A stretch of 64,000 bases of DNA from contig NZ_JBLXCD010000006.1 of NCBI RefSeq assembly GCF_048265165.1, forward strand, positions 62,001 through 126,000. The letters are read 5' to 3'. Origin of the DNA: Oceanospirillum sp048265165 (lineage in GTDB: Bacteria; Pseudomonadota; Gammaproteobacteria; Pseudomonadales; Halomonadaceae). A program made the position numbers and the translations under genes. Below, one piece after another: positions 14,958 through 23,037 of the stretch. Each line of letters begins with the position of its first letter. Position 1 is the stretch's first letter. The notes below the pieces were generated by a model. That model searched no databases. It saw only the letters and a list, made by a program, of their open reading frames with translations, and had not been told where the DNA came from.

Positions 14958-15057
14958 GCTTTATCTGATCAGTGTAACTGAACCGCGATGTCCGGCTGGT
15001 ATGCAGACGATTACACCTGCTTCAGCCGGAACCAGAACAAAAAATTAGGAGAAGATC

Positions 15058-16233
15058 ATGAGCCTGAATCCTCGTGATGCAGTAATTGTAGATGGCGCCC
15101 GTAGTGCCATGGCGAAAGCGAAAAATGGTGCTTTCCGCAATGTTCGAGCTGAAGAATTATCCGCTGCTCTGATGACCGGTCTGCTGGACCGTAACACCGC
15201 ACTGGACCCGGTTGAGATCGATGATATCGTCTGGGGTTGTGTTAACCAGACGCTGGAGCAAGGTTATGACGTAGCCCGTAACGCTTCCATCCTGACCCGT
15301 ATTCCTAAAACTGTACCGGCACAAACGGTTAACCGTCTGTGTGGTTCTTCCATGTCAGCTCTGCATATTGCAGTGGCTAACATTCAGGCTGGCCTGGGTG
15401 ATGTGTACATGGTCGGTGGCGTTGAGCATATGGGCCACGTCGACATGATGCACGGTGTTGATGTGAATCCGTCAGCGTCCAAACATGCCGCTAAAGCCGC
15501 CATGATGATGGGCTTGACCGCTGAAATGCTGGGCAAAATGCACGGTGTCAGCCGTGAAGATCAGGATGCGTTGGGTGTCCGCTCCCATCGCCTTGCGTAC
15601 GAAGCCGCTCAGGCGGGTCGTTTCGACAAAGAGATCATCGGTGTTGAAGGTCACGATGCGGATGGTTTCCGTAAACTGATTACTTATGATGAAGTGATCC
15701 GCCCTGAAACCTCTATGGAAAGCTTGGGTGCGCTGCGTCCGGTGTTTGATCCGCGCAACGGTACCGTTACAGCAGGTCAGTCCTCTGCGCTGTCTGTGGG
15801 TGCTTCCGGCATGCTGGTAATGTCTGCTCAGCGTGCACAAGAGCTGGGTATGACGCCAATCGCCAAAATCCGCTCTATGGGTGTGGCAGGTTGTGATCCA
15901 TCCATCATGGGTTATGGCCCTGTGCCTGCATCTCAGAAAGCACTGAAAGCAGCGGGCCTGACGATCGATGATATCGATTACGTTGAGCTGAATGAAGCCT
16001 TCGCAGCACAGGCGATTCCTGTACTGAAAGATCTGCAATTGCTGGATAAGGTTGACGAGAAAGTGAATCTGAACGGCGGTGCAATCGCATTGGGTCACCC
16101 TCTGGGTTGCTCCGGTACCCGTATCTCCACCACTCTGTTGAATGTTATGGAACAGAAAGGTGGAACCCTCGGCCTGGCAACCATGTGTATCGGCATGGGT
16201 CAGGGCGTGGCAACCGTATTCGAGAGACTGTGA
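15058..16233 (+). CDS. fadA: 3-ketoacyl-CoA thiolase (fatty acid oxidation complex beta subunit)
   Basis: A 391-residue thiolase that performs the last step of beta-oxidation, releasing acetyl-CoA. The nucleophile is Cys95 in NRLCGSS. GGAIALGHPLGCSG supplies the active-site His and CIGMGQG the second Cys near the C-terminus. A TTAGGAGAAG ribosome-binding sequence precedes the ATG. It lies directly downstream of fadB, as in E. coli and Pseudomonas, and ends at a strong terminator. Confidence 0.97.
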   Translation: MSLNPRDAVIVDGARSAMAKAKNGAFRNVRAEELSAALMTGLLDRNTALDPVEIDDIVWGCVNQTLEQGYDVARNASILTRIPKTVPAQTVNRLCGSSMSALHIAVANIQAGLGDVYMVGGVEHMGHVDMMHGVDVNPSASKHAAKAAMMMGLTAEMLGKMHGVSREDQDALGVRSHRLAYEAAQAGRFDKEIIGVEGHDADGFRKLITYDEVIRPETSMESLGALRPVFDPRNGTVTAGQSSALSVGASGMLVMSAQRAQELGMTPIAKIRSMGVAGCDPSIMGYGPVPASQKALKAAGLTIDDIDYVELNEAFAAQAIPVLKDLQLLDKVDEKVNLNGGAIALGHPLGCSGTRISTTLLNVMEQKGGTLGLATMCIGMGQGVATVFERL

Positions 16234-16394
16234 TCCAGTCGCTCGAATTGCCCGGCGTACAACTGAGCCTGTACGCCTGCCTATATAGCAATTTTTGCTA
16301 ATATTTTAGTTAAAAGCTAGTGGCACCTGCACATTTTGAACTTCTGCGTTGCGTCCAAGACTGAGCCAATGAGCGCAACATTTTACTTAGAAGT

Positions 16395-16424
16395 ACCGGC
16401 CCCTACCTCGGGGCCGGTTTTTTT
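16395..16424 (+). terminator. Rho-independent terminator after fadA
   Basis: A perfect GC-rich stem ACCGGCCCC/GGGGCCGGT with loop TACCTC is followed by seven T residues. Confidence 0.9.
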
Positions 16425-16521
16425 ATGTCTGCAGAAAAGGCTGATTGCTCTGTCTGATGGATGTTGTGTCCTGCGAGCGGGTATAATCCGCTAACGATAT
16501 ACAAGGAAAGAGGATAACGTG

Positions 16522-17067
16522 ATGGCAGGTTTTATGCTCAGGTCTGGATTATTTGGCAGAAGTGTTGCCGTGGTAGGGTTGCTTCTGGCATTAGCGCAGC
16601 CAGCTTATAGCGAACAGGTGCGTAAGAGCCCTGGTAAAGGAAGTCATTTTTACAGCGTGCAGCCGCAGGAAGTAAAAGCTACTCGTGACTGCTCTGTATA
16701 TGTACCGGCTTATTCGCATATCTACCTGGCGGAGAGCTCTCAGGTGCCGCTGGCCGTTACTTTGAGCGTGCGTAATATGAATTCAGATAAGCGATTGATT
16801 ATAAAAAGTGTTGATTACTTTGATACCCGAGGTGAAAAACTGGAGAGCCTGATCAGTGGTTGGTTTGCTTTGGCTCCGATGGCAACGGCGTCTTTTGTTA
16901 TTGATCAGCAAGATCTTTCCGGCGGAGCGGGTGCTAACTTTATTGTGCACTGGGCTACCGATGAAAGTGCCCAGGAGCCGCTGATTGAAGCCGTTATGGC
17001 GGGTTATCGTGGCACAAAAGGACTGAGTTTCTCATCTCGAAGTGTGAAATTGCTGCCGTGTGAGTAA
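16522..17067 (+). CDS. DUF3124 domain protein, probably exported
   Basis: A roughly 181-residue protein with an N-terminal signal peptide: a basic start, a hydrophobic stretch VAVVGLLLALAQ, and a likely cleavage after AYS. The mature part contains CSVYVPAYSHIY and an RNMNSDKRLIIKSVDYFDTRG region typical of DUF3124, whose function is unknown. Two Cys residues remain in the mature part (near 57 and the C-terminus), which could pair in the periplasm. The ATG at 16522 is spaced eight bases from AGAGG; a GTG one codon earlier is possible. It stands alone between fadA and rlmG. Confidence 0.75.
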   Translation: MAGFMLRSGLFGRSVAVVGLLLALAQPAYSEQVRKSPGKGSHFYSVQPQEVKATRDCSVYVPAYSHIYLAESSQVPLAVTLSVRNMNSDKRLIIKSVDYFDTRGEKLESLISGWFALAPMATASFVIDQQDLSGGAGANFIVHWATDESAQEPLIEAVMAGYRGTKGLSFSSRSVKLLPCE

Positions 17068-17142
17068 TCGAAAGCAGCAGGATCAGAGCAGCAGATAATG
17101 TCATGCCCTCGTATGAGGGTACTTTCCCTTGCATGCTTTTTA

Positions 17143-18294
17143 TTAGCGCTTCACCGCTTTCAGTACCACAAACTTTTTATTTCCGGCGACCATAGTGCAG
17201 TTGCCCATCAGGCGCTTGAGTGCTGTGTGATAGCCAAGATGCCGGTTGCCAACGACCCAAAGGGCACCGCCTTTCTTTAGTACTTTTTTGGACTCTCTGA
17301 ACATCTGTTGCGCAATAAAATCACCCACTACATTTTGCTGGTGAAAAGGTGGGTTGTTCAGAATTAGATCTGCGCTATTGGCTTCAAGTCCGGCCAGGCA
17401 ATCGGTAGCGGTAAAACGGGCTTCCCGCTCAGGGAAGGCGCGCTGAAAGTTGATGCGAGCAGAATCCACTGCCATATAGGACTCATCAACAAAATGCAGG
17501 TGTGCGTTAGGGAAATGCTCTGCAGCGATAAGACCGACAACGCCGTTGCCGCAACCCAGATCGACAATGGATAAGGCTTCATCAGATGCGATATTTTCCT
17601 GCTGTAGGGTCTGCAGAAAGAAGCGGGAGCCGATATCCATGCTCTCGCGTGAGAAAACATTGGCGTGGTTGCTCAGGGTGTAGTGGCTACGGGTAAATTG
17701 CTCATTTTTCAGATCCAGTGTCAGCGGGTAAGGGTTCTCCGGCAGAGTCAGCTCGGCTACATTGGAAAAGATCAGGCGGGCCTTTTTGACCGCCAGAGAT
17801 GTTTTGGTCGGGCCTATGATGCGCTCAAACAGTCTTAGCGTGTTGGTATGAATCATCTTGCTCATTGCGCCGGCGATGATAACGGTGCCGGAGCTGACAA
17901 AAGGGCGGATACGGTGCAGCTGTTCTTCCAGCATTGCATGGCTTTTCGGAATTTTTATTAGTACCAGATCCAGTGGTTTTTCCGGTGTTTGCAGGCTATT
18001 GATAAAACAGACCTGACCTAGGGTGATGTTGTTTTGCTCTAGGTTCTGCTTTAAACCTTGCTCCGCCAGGTAGGAGTCACTCAACATGGTCGGCTTTGCG
18101 TGGGCTAGGGCTGTGCTGAGTGCACCAAAGCTGTCATTCATGATCAGGATGTTGCCGTCGGTGGCGACCTGTTCATCATTCAGATGCTTCAGAATATACT
18201 CATCGGCTGCATCCCAGGCGCGCAAGGTGTCTTTAGGCTTCACAGGAAAGCGCTTGAGATTGAACTGGCCCTGAGGTGCATTAAGATGTTCCAT
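17143..18294 (-). CDS. rlmG: 23S rRNA (guanine-1835-N2)-methyltransferase
   Basis: A 383-residue two-domain SAM-dependent methyltransferase. The C-terminal Rossmann domain has the SAM motif VDLGCGNGVVGL and the catalytic NPPFHQ motif typical of N2-guanine methyltransferases. The N-terminal half is a degenerate copy of the same fold, as in RlmG and RsmC. The NPPFHQ form and length (E. coli RlmG is 378) favour RlmG over RsmC. I place the start at the ATG 18294, preceded by CAGG; a TTG at 18333 also opens the frame. Confidence 0.9.
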   Translation of the reverse strand: MEHLNAPQGQFNLKRFPVKPKDTLRAWDAADEYILKHLNDEQVATDGNILIMNDSFGALSTALAHAKPTMLSDSYLAEQGLKQNLEQNNITLGQVCFINSLQTPEKPLDLVLIKIPKSHAMLEEQLHRIRPFVSSGTVIIAGAMSKMIHTNTLRLFERIIGPTKTSLAVKKARLIFSNVAELTLPENPYPLTLDLKNEQFTRSHYTLSNHANVFSRESMDIGSRFFLQTLQQENIASDEALSIVDLGCGNGVVGLIAAEHFPNAHLHFVDESYMAVDSARINFQRAFPEREARFTATDCLAGLEANSADLILNNPPFHQQNVVGDFIAQQMFRESKKVLKKGGALWVVGNRHLGYHTALKRLMGNCTMVAGNKKFVVLKAVKR

Positions 18295-18446
18295 AGCGGC
18301 AACCTGTATTATCGATCTAAAGAGAGGCAACAAAAAACGACGCGTGCCACAGATGCACTGCTAATCTACAGGCGGGATAGCACTGAAGGTCAGTGTTGTA
18401 GTTGGCGTCGTCTTTATCGGAGCGGTTATCTGAGGTGTTTGTTCTG

Positions 18447-18929
18447 TTATTTCTTTTCCTGAGTGAAGCTGCTGACTTCCAGATACGGGGCCGCGTCCAG
18501 TTTTTCAGCATTCATCATCTGGGCAATGCGCTGTACAGAGGACAGCAGTAAGTTTTGCTCCCAGCTTTCAAGGCTCTGAAACTTGGTAATAAACTCTTCC
18601 TGCAGGGCTGTTGGAGAATCACTCAACAGCTCGTTACCTTTATCGGTCAGTAATACGTGAACTTTGCGCTTATCGATAGTGCTGCGCTGGCGAACCACCA
18701 GTCCCTTAGCCTCAAGGCGATCCAGAATGGTGGTTACCGTGGCTTGGCTCAGGTTCACCATTTGAGACAGCTGACGGATAGTGTAGTGTTCTCCACCTTT
18801 CTCAAGTTCCTGCAGAATAACCAGCTGCGGACCGGTCAGGCCAGTGCTTTTATTAAGCTTTCTGGAATGTAGATCGATACCGCGAATAATTTGGCGGATA
18901 GCCACAAGAACTTCTTCGTACGATTGCAT
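18447..18929 (-). CDS. MarR-family transcriptional regulator (candidate EctR)
   Basis: A 160-residue winged-helix repressor type. The DNA-recognition region YTIRQLSQMVNLSQATVTTILDRLEAKGLVVRQ and the wing DKRKVHVLLTDKG are clear. MarR-type EctR proteins repress ectoine operons in halotolerant methylotrophs. Here the gene lies 1.35 kb from ectC, separated by one divergent transporter gene, so a role in ectoine control is possible but inferred from position and family only. A 9-bp inverted repeat 80-110 bases upstream could be its operator. Confidence 0.85.
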   Translation of the reverse strand: MQSYEEVLVAIRQIIRGIDLHSRKLNKSTGLTGPQLVILQELEKGGEHYTIRQLSQMVNLSQATVTTILDRLEAKGLVVRQRSTIDKRKVHVLLTDKGNELLSDSPTALQEEFITKFQSLESWEQNLLLSSVQRIAQMMNAEKLDAAPYLEVSSFTQEKK

Positions 18930-19294
18930 GAGTCTTCTTAAATTACCTGTTTGTGAGTCTATAAATAGATGCTTTGCAAGAATTTATGCCCTAGCACGCA
19001 ATGATAACGAGTTTGGGCACATTAGCTAGCCCAAACTGCTTAGATTACCTGAAATAAATGTCAAATAAAGCCCATGGACTGGCGGTTGCTGACTGGTGTT
19101 TTTCCGGGGCGCGATTTTTTCTTCGTGCTCTAGGCTATTTCTCGCGGAGAATATAATTAACTTGTTGAAAAATAAACGGTATTTATAGGTTTCATGCCTC
19201 TTTGCCAGAAAGCTGTTAATATCGCCACTTTTACTTGTCAGGGAACTAAATTCTTTTCTTTGATATTTTGCGGAAAAGATTCAGGAGGTTGATT
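18930..19294. other. Divergent intergenic region between the MarR gene and the EamA transporter
   Basis: A 365-base AT-rich stretch with no supported ORF. It contains the inverted repeat at 19010-19037 and must hold the promoters for both divergent genes. I found no near-consensus hexamer pair. Confidence 0.4.
19010..19037. repeat. Inverted repeat upstream of the MarR gene
   Basis: AGTTTGGGC (19010-19018) and GCCCAAACT (19029-19037) are exact complements separated by 10 bases. This could be a dyad operator for the MarR protein or a leader hairpin. There is no T-run on either side. Confidence 0.5.
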
Positions 19295-20191
19295 GTGGTA
19301 AATGGTGTGACGTTAATACTGTCCTCTGCGTTTATGTTTGCCCTGCTTTACTATTACCCGGCTTGGTTAAGCCCTCTGGATGCTGAGCAGATTTTCGGCT
19401 GGCGGATGTTGCTCACATTGCCTGTTGTTAGCCTTTATCTATGGTTAAGTGGTGAGTGGCGTCTGGTGGCATCTCTGCTCAACGAGGTAAAGCGGCGACC
19501 TTTGCTATGGGTTGGCCTGCCCTTATCTGCTTTTCTGGTGGGGGTTCAGTTATGGATTTTTATGTGGGCGCCGGTTAATGGGCGTGGGCTGCCTGTTTCG
19601 TTGGGGTACTTTATGATGCCGCTGGTGATGGTTGTTCTGGGGCGGTTTGTTTATAAGGAGCAGTTGTCCTTCCTGCAGGTTTTAGCGGTAGCGGCAGCAT
19701 TGGTAGGGGTTGCGAATCAGGTCTGGCAAACAGGAGGTGTTTCCTGGGAAACCTTTGTAGTGGCGCTGGGTTATCCTCTTTACTTTCTGCTGCGCCGCTG
19801 GCAGGGGAATGATCATCTTGGGGGCATCTGGTGCGATATGTTTCTGCTTTTGCCTGTGGCGGTTTGGTTTGCGTTGATTGAAGGTGATGCCGTCGCCTTT
19901 TCTGACAATGAATCACTCTGGTGGCTGGTTATTGGTCTTGGACTTATCAGTGCGCTGGCGCTGATCTTCTATCTGTTATCGGCTAAGTTGCTGACCTTTA
20001 GCCTGTTTGGTCTATTGAGCTATCTTGAGCCAGTGTTATTGGTGTTTGTCTCGTTGCTGCTGGGAGAAAGTATTGCAGAGCATGAATGGCTGACCTATAT
20101 CGCTATCTGGGCGGCTGTAGGGCTGCTGGTGATTGAGGGGGCGCAGAAGGTGTGGCTTTCAAGACGTGATCCTGTCTCTGGTCAGGTCTGA
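19295..20191 (+). CDS. EamA/RarD-type drug/metabolite transporter family permease
   Basis: A 298-residue integral inner-membrane protein with about ten hydrophobic segments. The RarD-like features are a SAFMFALLYYYPAWLSPLDAEQIFGWRML N-terminus, MWAPVNGRGLPVSLGYFMMPLVMVV in the middle, and FGLLSYLEPVLLVFVSLLLGE near the end. The GTG at 19295 is chosen because AGGAGG lies six bases before it; a TTG at 19268 extends the frame but lacks such a site. The substrate is unknown. Its place between the MarR gene and ectABC hints at solute or metabolite export, which is inference. Confidence 0.85.
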   Translation: MVNGVTLILSSAFMFALLYYYPAWLSPLDAEQIFGWRMLLTLPVVSLYLWLSGEWRLVASLLNEVKRRPLLWVGLPLSAFLVGVQLWIFMWAPVNGRGLPVSLGYFMMPLVMVVLGRFVYKEQLSFLQVLAVAAALVGVANQVWQTGGVSWETFVVALGYPLYFLLRRWQGNDHLGGIWCDMFLLLPVAVWFALIEGDAVAFSDNESLWWLVIGLGLISALALIFYLLSAKLLTFSLFGLLSYLEPVLLVFVSLLLGESIAEHEWLTYIAIWAAVGLLVIEGAQKVWLSRRDPVSGQV

Positions 20192-20221
20192 TTGTTATAA
20201 CGCTGAAGCAAAGGGTTACTA

Positions 20222-20256
20222 AAAAGCCGCTAACCTGAGTTGAAGCGGCTTTTTTA
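20222..20256. terminator. Bidirectional terminator between the EamA gene and ectC
   Basis: Stem AAAAGCCGCT/AGCGGCTTTT, flanked by A-run and T-run, serves convergent genes. Confidence 0.85.
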
Positions 20257-20279
20257 CAGATATACAGAATGACCGGAGG

Positions 20280-20684
20280 TTATTCTGCAACCTCTTCTGC
20301 TTCCAGAGGGTACACGCCATTCTCGTCATGAACTTCTTTGCCATTCAGTGGCGGGTTGAATGCACAGGCGAATACAATATCCTCGCCTTCGTGGGCGCGT
20401 AGCAGGTGCTTGTCGTGCTTGTCCAGAATATAGATGGTGCCGGGGCTGATCGGGTAGATCTTGCCATCGGCAACGGTTTCTACTTCTCCGTAGCCGCTGA
20501 TACAGTAAACGGTTTCCAGGTGATTCTGATAGTGAATCGGTGTTTCAGTACCTGCAAAAATAGTCGTGATATGGAAAGAGAAGCCCATGCCATCATTTTT
20601 CAGGGACATACGAACGCTTTTCCAGTTATCGGATGTTACGCAGCGATCGGTTTTTTCTACTTCCTGCAGTTGACGAACAATCAT
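20280..20684 (-). CDS. ectC: L-ectoine synthase
   Basis: A 134-residue cupin enzyme that cyclises N-gamma-acetyl-diaminobutyrate to the osmoprotectant ectoine. HYQNHLETVYC and PGTIYILDKHDKH contain the iron ligands known for the family, at Glu57, Tyr85 and His93, the same numbering as in characterised enzymes. It is last in ectABC but 168 bases after ectB, with a terminator-like hairpin in the gap, so its expression may be uncoupled partly from ectAB. No ectD hydroxylase is in the window. Confidence 0.97.
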   Translation of the reverse strand: MIVRQLQEVEKTDRCVTSDNWKSVRMSLKNDGMGFSFHITTIFAGTETPIHYQNHLETVYCISGYGEVETVADGKIYPISPGTIYILDKHDKHLLRAHEGEDIVFACAFNPPLNGKEVHDENGVYPLEAEEVAE

Positions 20685-20809
20685 GTTAATACCTCAAAAT
20701 GAAATAAACAGAAAACGAACAATCATTTATTAAACGTTACTTTGCCACAAGCTCTAAAGCGTTAGCTTAAAGTAGGCTGACGGGTATTTCGGCGGCCTTT
20801 AACAAAAAG

Positions 20810-20835
20810 AGCCGCCTTAGGCGGCTTCTTTTTTC
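20810..20835. terminator. Hairpin between ectB and ectC, terminator-like on both strands
   Basis: A stem AGCCGCC/GGCGGCT with a 3-base loop has A/T runs on both sides. On the minus strand it sits about 20 bases after ectB and is followed by CTTTTTG, so it could partly terminate before ectC. Confidence 0.65.
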
Positions 20836-20852
20836 AGTTGCTGAAATTAGCC

Positions 20853-22121
20853 TTAGCTGGCTTTTTTCAGCTCCATGTGGGTGCTGAAGTACTGATCGAA
20901 AGCTTGTTCAAGAATATTCAGGCCGTGAGCCATCTCTTCCTCTGAAACAGTCAGTGGCGGGAAGCACTTAACAACTTCGCCCTCAGGTCCACTGGTTTCA
21001 ATGATCAGATTTTCTTTAAAGCACAGTGAGGTGATATCGTCCGCGATATCGCCTGATGGACAGCAGATGCCCTGCATCAGGCCGCGACCTTTGCGATACA
21101 GTTCAGGATAGCTGTCGCAAATTTTATTCAGAGCCAGCTTTAGCTGTTCACTGCGGGCATGAATATGGTTTGCGAACTTGTCATCAGCCCAATACGTTTC
21201 CAGAGCTTTTTTCGCCGTGACAAAGGCATGGTTATTGCCCCGGAAAGTACCGTTGTGCTCGCCTGGCTTCCAGATATCAAGCTTACGGTCAAACAGAGTA
21301 ACAGCAAATGGCAGACCAAAGGCGCTCAGGGATTTGGACAGCGTAATAATGTCCGGTTTGATATCAAACTGATCAAAGCTGAAGAAGGTGCCTGTGCGGC
21401 CACAGCCTGCCTGAATGTCATCGGCAATAAACAGAATGCCATGCTCTTTGCAGATCGTAGACAGCTCTTTCAGCCACTTACCGGATGCCGTATTAAGGCC
21501 GCCTTCACCTTGTACAATTTCAAGAATGACGGCAGCAGGCATATCCAGGCCGCTTGAATTGTCGGTCAGCATCTTTTTGAACAGCTCAAGGGTATTAAAG
21601 TTGTCACCCAGATAGCCATCATACGGCAGGCGAGTAACGCCGCTAAGGGGCTGTCCTGCACCACCGCGATGATGACTATTGCCTGTTGCTGCCAGTGCGC
21701 CCAGTGTGCAACCGTGGAAGCCGTTAGTGAAAGAAACAATGTTGTGGCGGCCGGTTACTTTGCGGGCTAGCTTCAGGGCTGCTTCAACACAGTTTGCACC
21801 GGTTGGGCCGGTAAACATTACTTTATGATCTAGGTCACGCGGCTTCAGAATAATGTCACGGAAGGCCTCCAGGAAGCCTGCCTTAGCCTCTGTGTGCATA
21901 TCCAGACCGTGGGCAACGCCGTCGTTCTGGATATACTCAATCAGGCTTTCTTTCAGGATTGGATTGTTGTGGCCATAGTTCAGTGAGCCGGCACCTGCCA
22001 GAAAATCAAGGTACTCGTTACCATTCTCATCGAACAGTTTGCTGCCTTTCGCCTGGGTGAAAACAACCGGGAAAGAACGTGAATAACTCTGAACTTCGGA
22101 CTCATACTCTTTAAAAATCAT
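20853..22121 (-). CDS. ectB: L-2,4-diaminobutyrate transaminase (ectoine pathway)
   Basis: A 422-residue class III PLP-dependent aminotransferase that converts L-aspartate-beta-semialdehyde and glutamate to 2,4-diaminobutyrate. MFTGPTGANCVEAALKLAR forms the phosphate-binding region, FIADDIQAGCGRTG contains the PLP-ring Asp, and SLSKSLSAFGLP contains the Schiff-base Lys263. The length agrees with Halomonas EctB (421). The ATG at 22121 follows TTGGAG; the TTG of that site could be mistaken for a start. It is the middle gene of ectABC. Confidence 0.97.
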   Translation of the reverse strand: MIFKEYESEVQSYSRSFPVVFTQAKGSKLFDENGNEYLDFLAGAGSLNYGHNNPILKESLIEYIQNDGVAHGLDMHTEAKAGFLEAFRDIILKPRDLDHKVMFTGPTGANCVEAALKLARKVTGRHNIVSFTNGFHGCTLGALAATGNSHHRGGAGQPLSGVTRLPYDGYLGDNFNTLELFKKMLTDNSSGLDMPAAVILEIVQGEGGLNTASGKWLKELSTICKEHGILFIADDIQAGCGRTGTFFSFDQFDIKPDIITLSKSLSAFGLPFAVTLFDRKLDIWKPGEHNGTFRGNNHAFVTAKKALETYWADDKFANHIHARSEQLKLALNKICDSYPELYRKGRGLMQGICCPSGDIADDITSLCFKENLIIETSGPEGEVVKCFPPLTVSEEEMAHGLNILEQAFDQYFSTHMELKKAS

Positions 22122-22167
22122 CGTGTACTCCAATTTTAAATTTTTTGATATCGGGTGTTAGCTGCGC

Positions 22168-22189
22168 GCCTGACCGGGGATGGTCAGGC
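22168..22189. repeat. Hairpin between ectA and ectB
   Basis: GCCTGACC (22168-22175) and GGTCAGGC (22182-22189) form an 8-bp stem with a 6-base loop in the 107-base ectA-ectB gap. There is no T-run. It may influence mRNA processing. Confidence 0.55.
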
Positions 22190-22228
22190 TTCAAAAGGAC
22201 GGGCGCTATGCCCATAGCTCTTCCGGGC

Positions 22229-22735
22229 TTACGGGTGCCGGAAAGGTCCGATCTCTAGCAGCTCTTCGGATTCATGCAAGCCGTGGAAGTGCAGCTCTTT
22301 ATCCAGGAAATCGAAAGTACGGGATTCGCATTCCAGAGTGCGGGTCAGGCCGGCGAACATTCGCCAGGATGCAGTGTTATCCGGTGATATTGTGGTGTGC
22401 AGAACTGTTGCAGGCTGACTGGACGGGCGCTTCAGGATCTCAAGGATCATACGCTTTGCCAGCTGTTTGCCACGTGCATTCTCGTGCACAGCAACCTGCC
22501 AGATGAAAAGAGCCTCAGGTTGATCCGGGCGGATGAAGGCTGAAACAAAGCCAATCAATTTATCGCCATCCCAAGCACATACAGATGTTTCTGCCCAGAG
22601 AGAGCAGCACAACATGTAGCAGTAACTTGAGTTGAGATCGAGAGGAGGTGAGTTTTGGATAAGGTCTGTAACGGCAAGACCGTCCTTTAATTCGGGTTGG
22701 GTAAATCTAATCGAGTCGCTAATGTCACTATTCAT
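22229..22735 (-). CDS. ectA: L-2,4-diaminobutyrate N-gamma-acetyltransferase
   Basis: A 168-residue GNAT-family enzyme that acetylates diaminobutyrate with acetyl-CoA, the second step of ectoine synthesis. The acetyl-CoA motif WQVAVHENARGKQLAKRM (about 79-96) and the conserved HTTISPDNTASWRMFAGL segment are present. The N-terminal extension DISDSIRFTQPELKDG is usual for EctA. First gene of ectABC; transcription would start in the 300-base gap after pyk. Confidence 0.95.
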   Translation of the reverse strand: MNSDISDSIRFTQPELKDGLAVTDLIQNSPPLDLNSSYCYMLCCSLWAETSVCAWDGDKLIGFVSAFIRPDQPEALFIWQVAVHENARGKQLAKRMILEILKRPSSQPATVLHTTISPDNTASWRMFAGLTRTLECESRTFDFLDKELHFHGLHESEELLEIGPFRHP

Positions 22736-23037
22736 AATATTTGTTTAGGGTTCAAAGTATATTTATACAATAACGTGCCCGATTTTTTCTTTCAAGGGTT
22801 AATTTTTGCCGAAGATATGGCTTTTTGTATCTGTTGTTAGAATACAAATGTTTTGTGATGGTTTGTTTAGTGCTCTATATCATTTTTATGACGTGCACAT
22901 GAAAAAGGCAGAAAACCCATAGCTGAAGCAGGCTGCGCCCGTTTTTAAGGCATAAAAAAAGCGCTGATTTTTCTCAGCGCTCTATGTTTTGCAGGAGGAG
23001 GGATTTGGTCTGTTTTTTTTGTCTGATCTACCGGAAA
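22736..23037 (-). other. ectABC upstream region
   Basis: A 302-base AT-rich gap holding the pyk terminator (22953-22981) and, nearer ectA, minus-strand TATAAA (22762-22767) and TATACT (22756-22761) elements. A TTGAAA lies 22 bases upstream of the first, too far for a normal sigma-70 pairing. No ORF is supported. Confidence 0.4.
22953..22981 (-). terminator. Rho-independent terminator after pyk
   Basis: Stem AGCGCTGA/TCAGCGCT with a 6-base loop, followed on the minus strand by seven T residues. Confidence 0.88.

Noticed and set aside
22736..22800. Sigma-70 promoter for ectABC (TTGAAA with TATAAA)
   Set aside because: The two hexamers are 22 bases apart, too far for a standard promoter; kept only as a note in the region entry.
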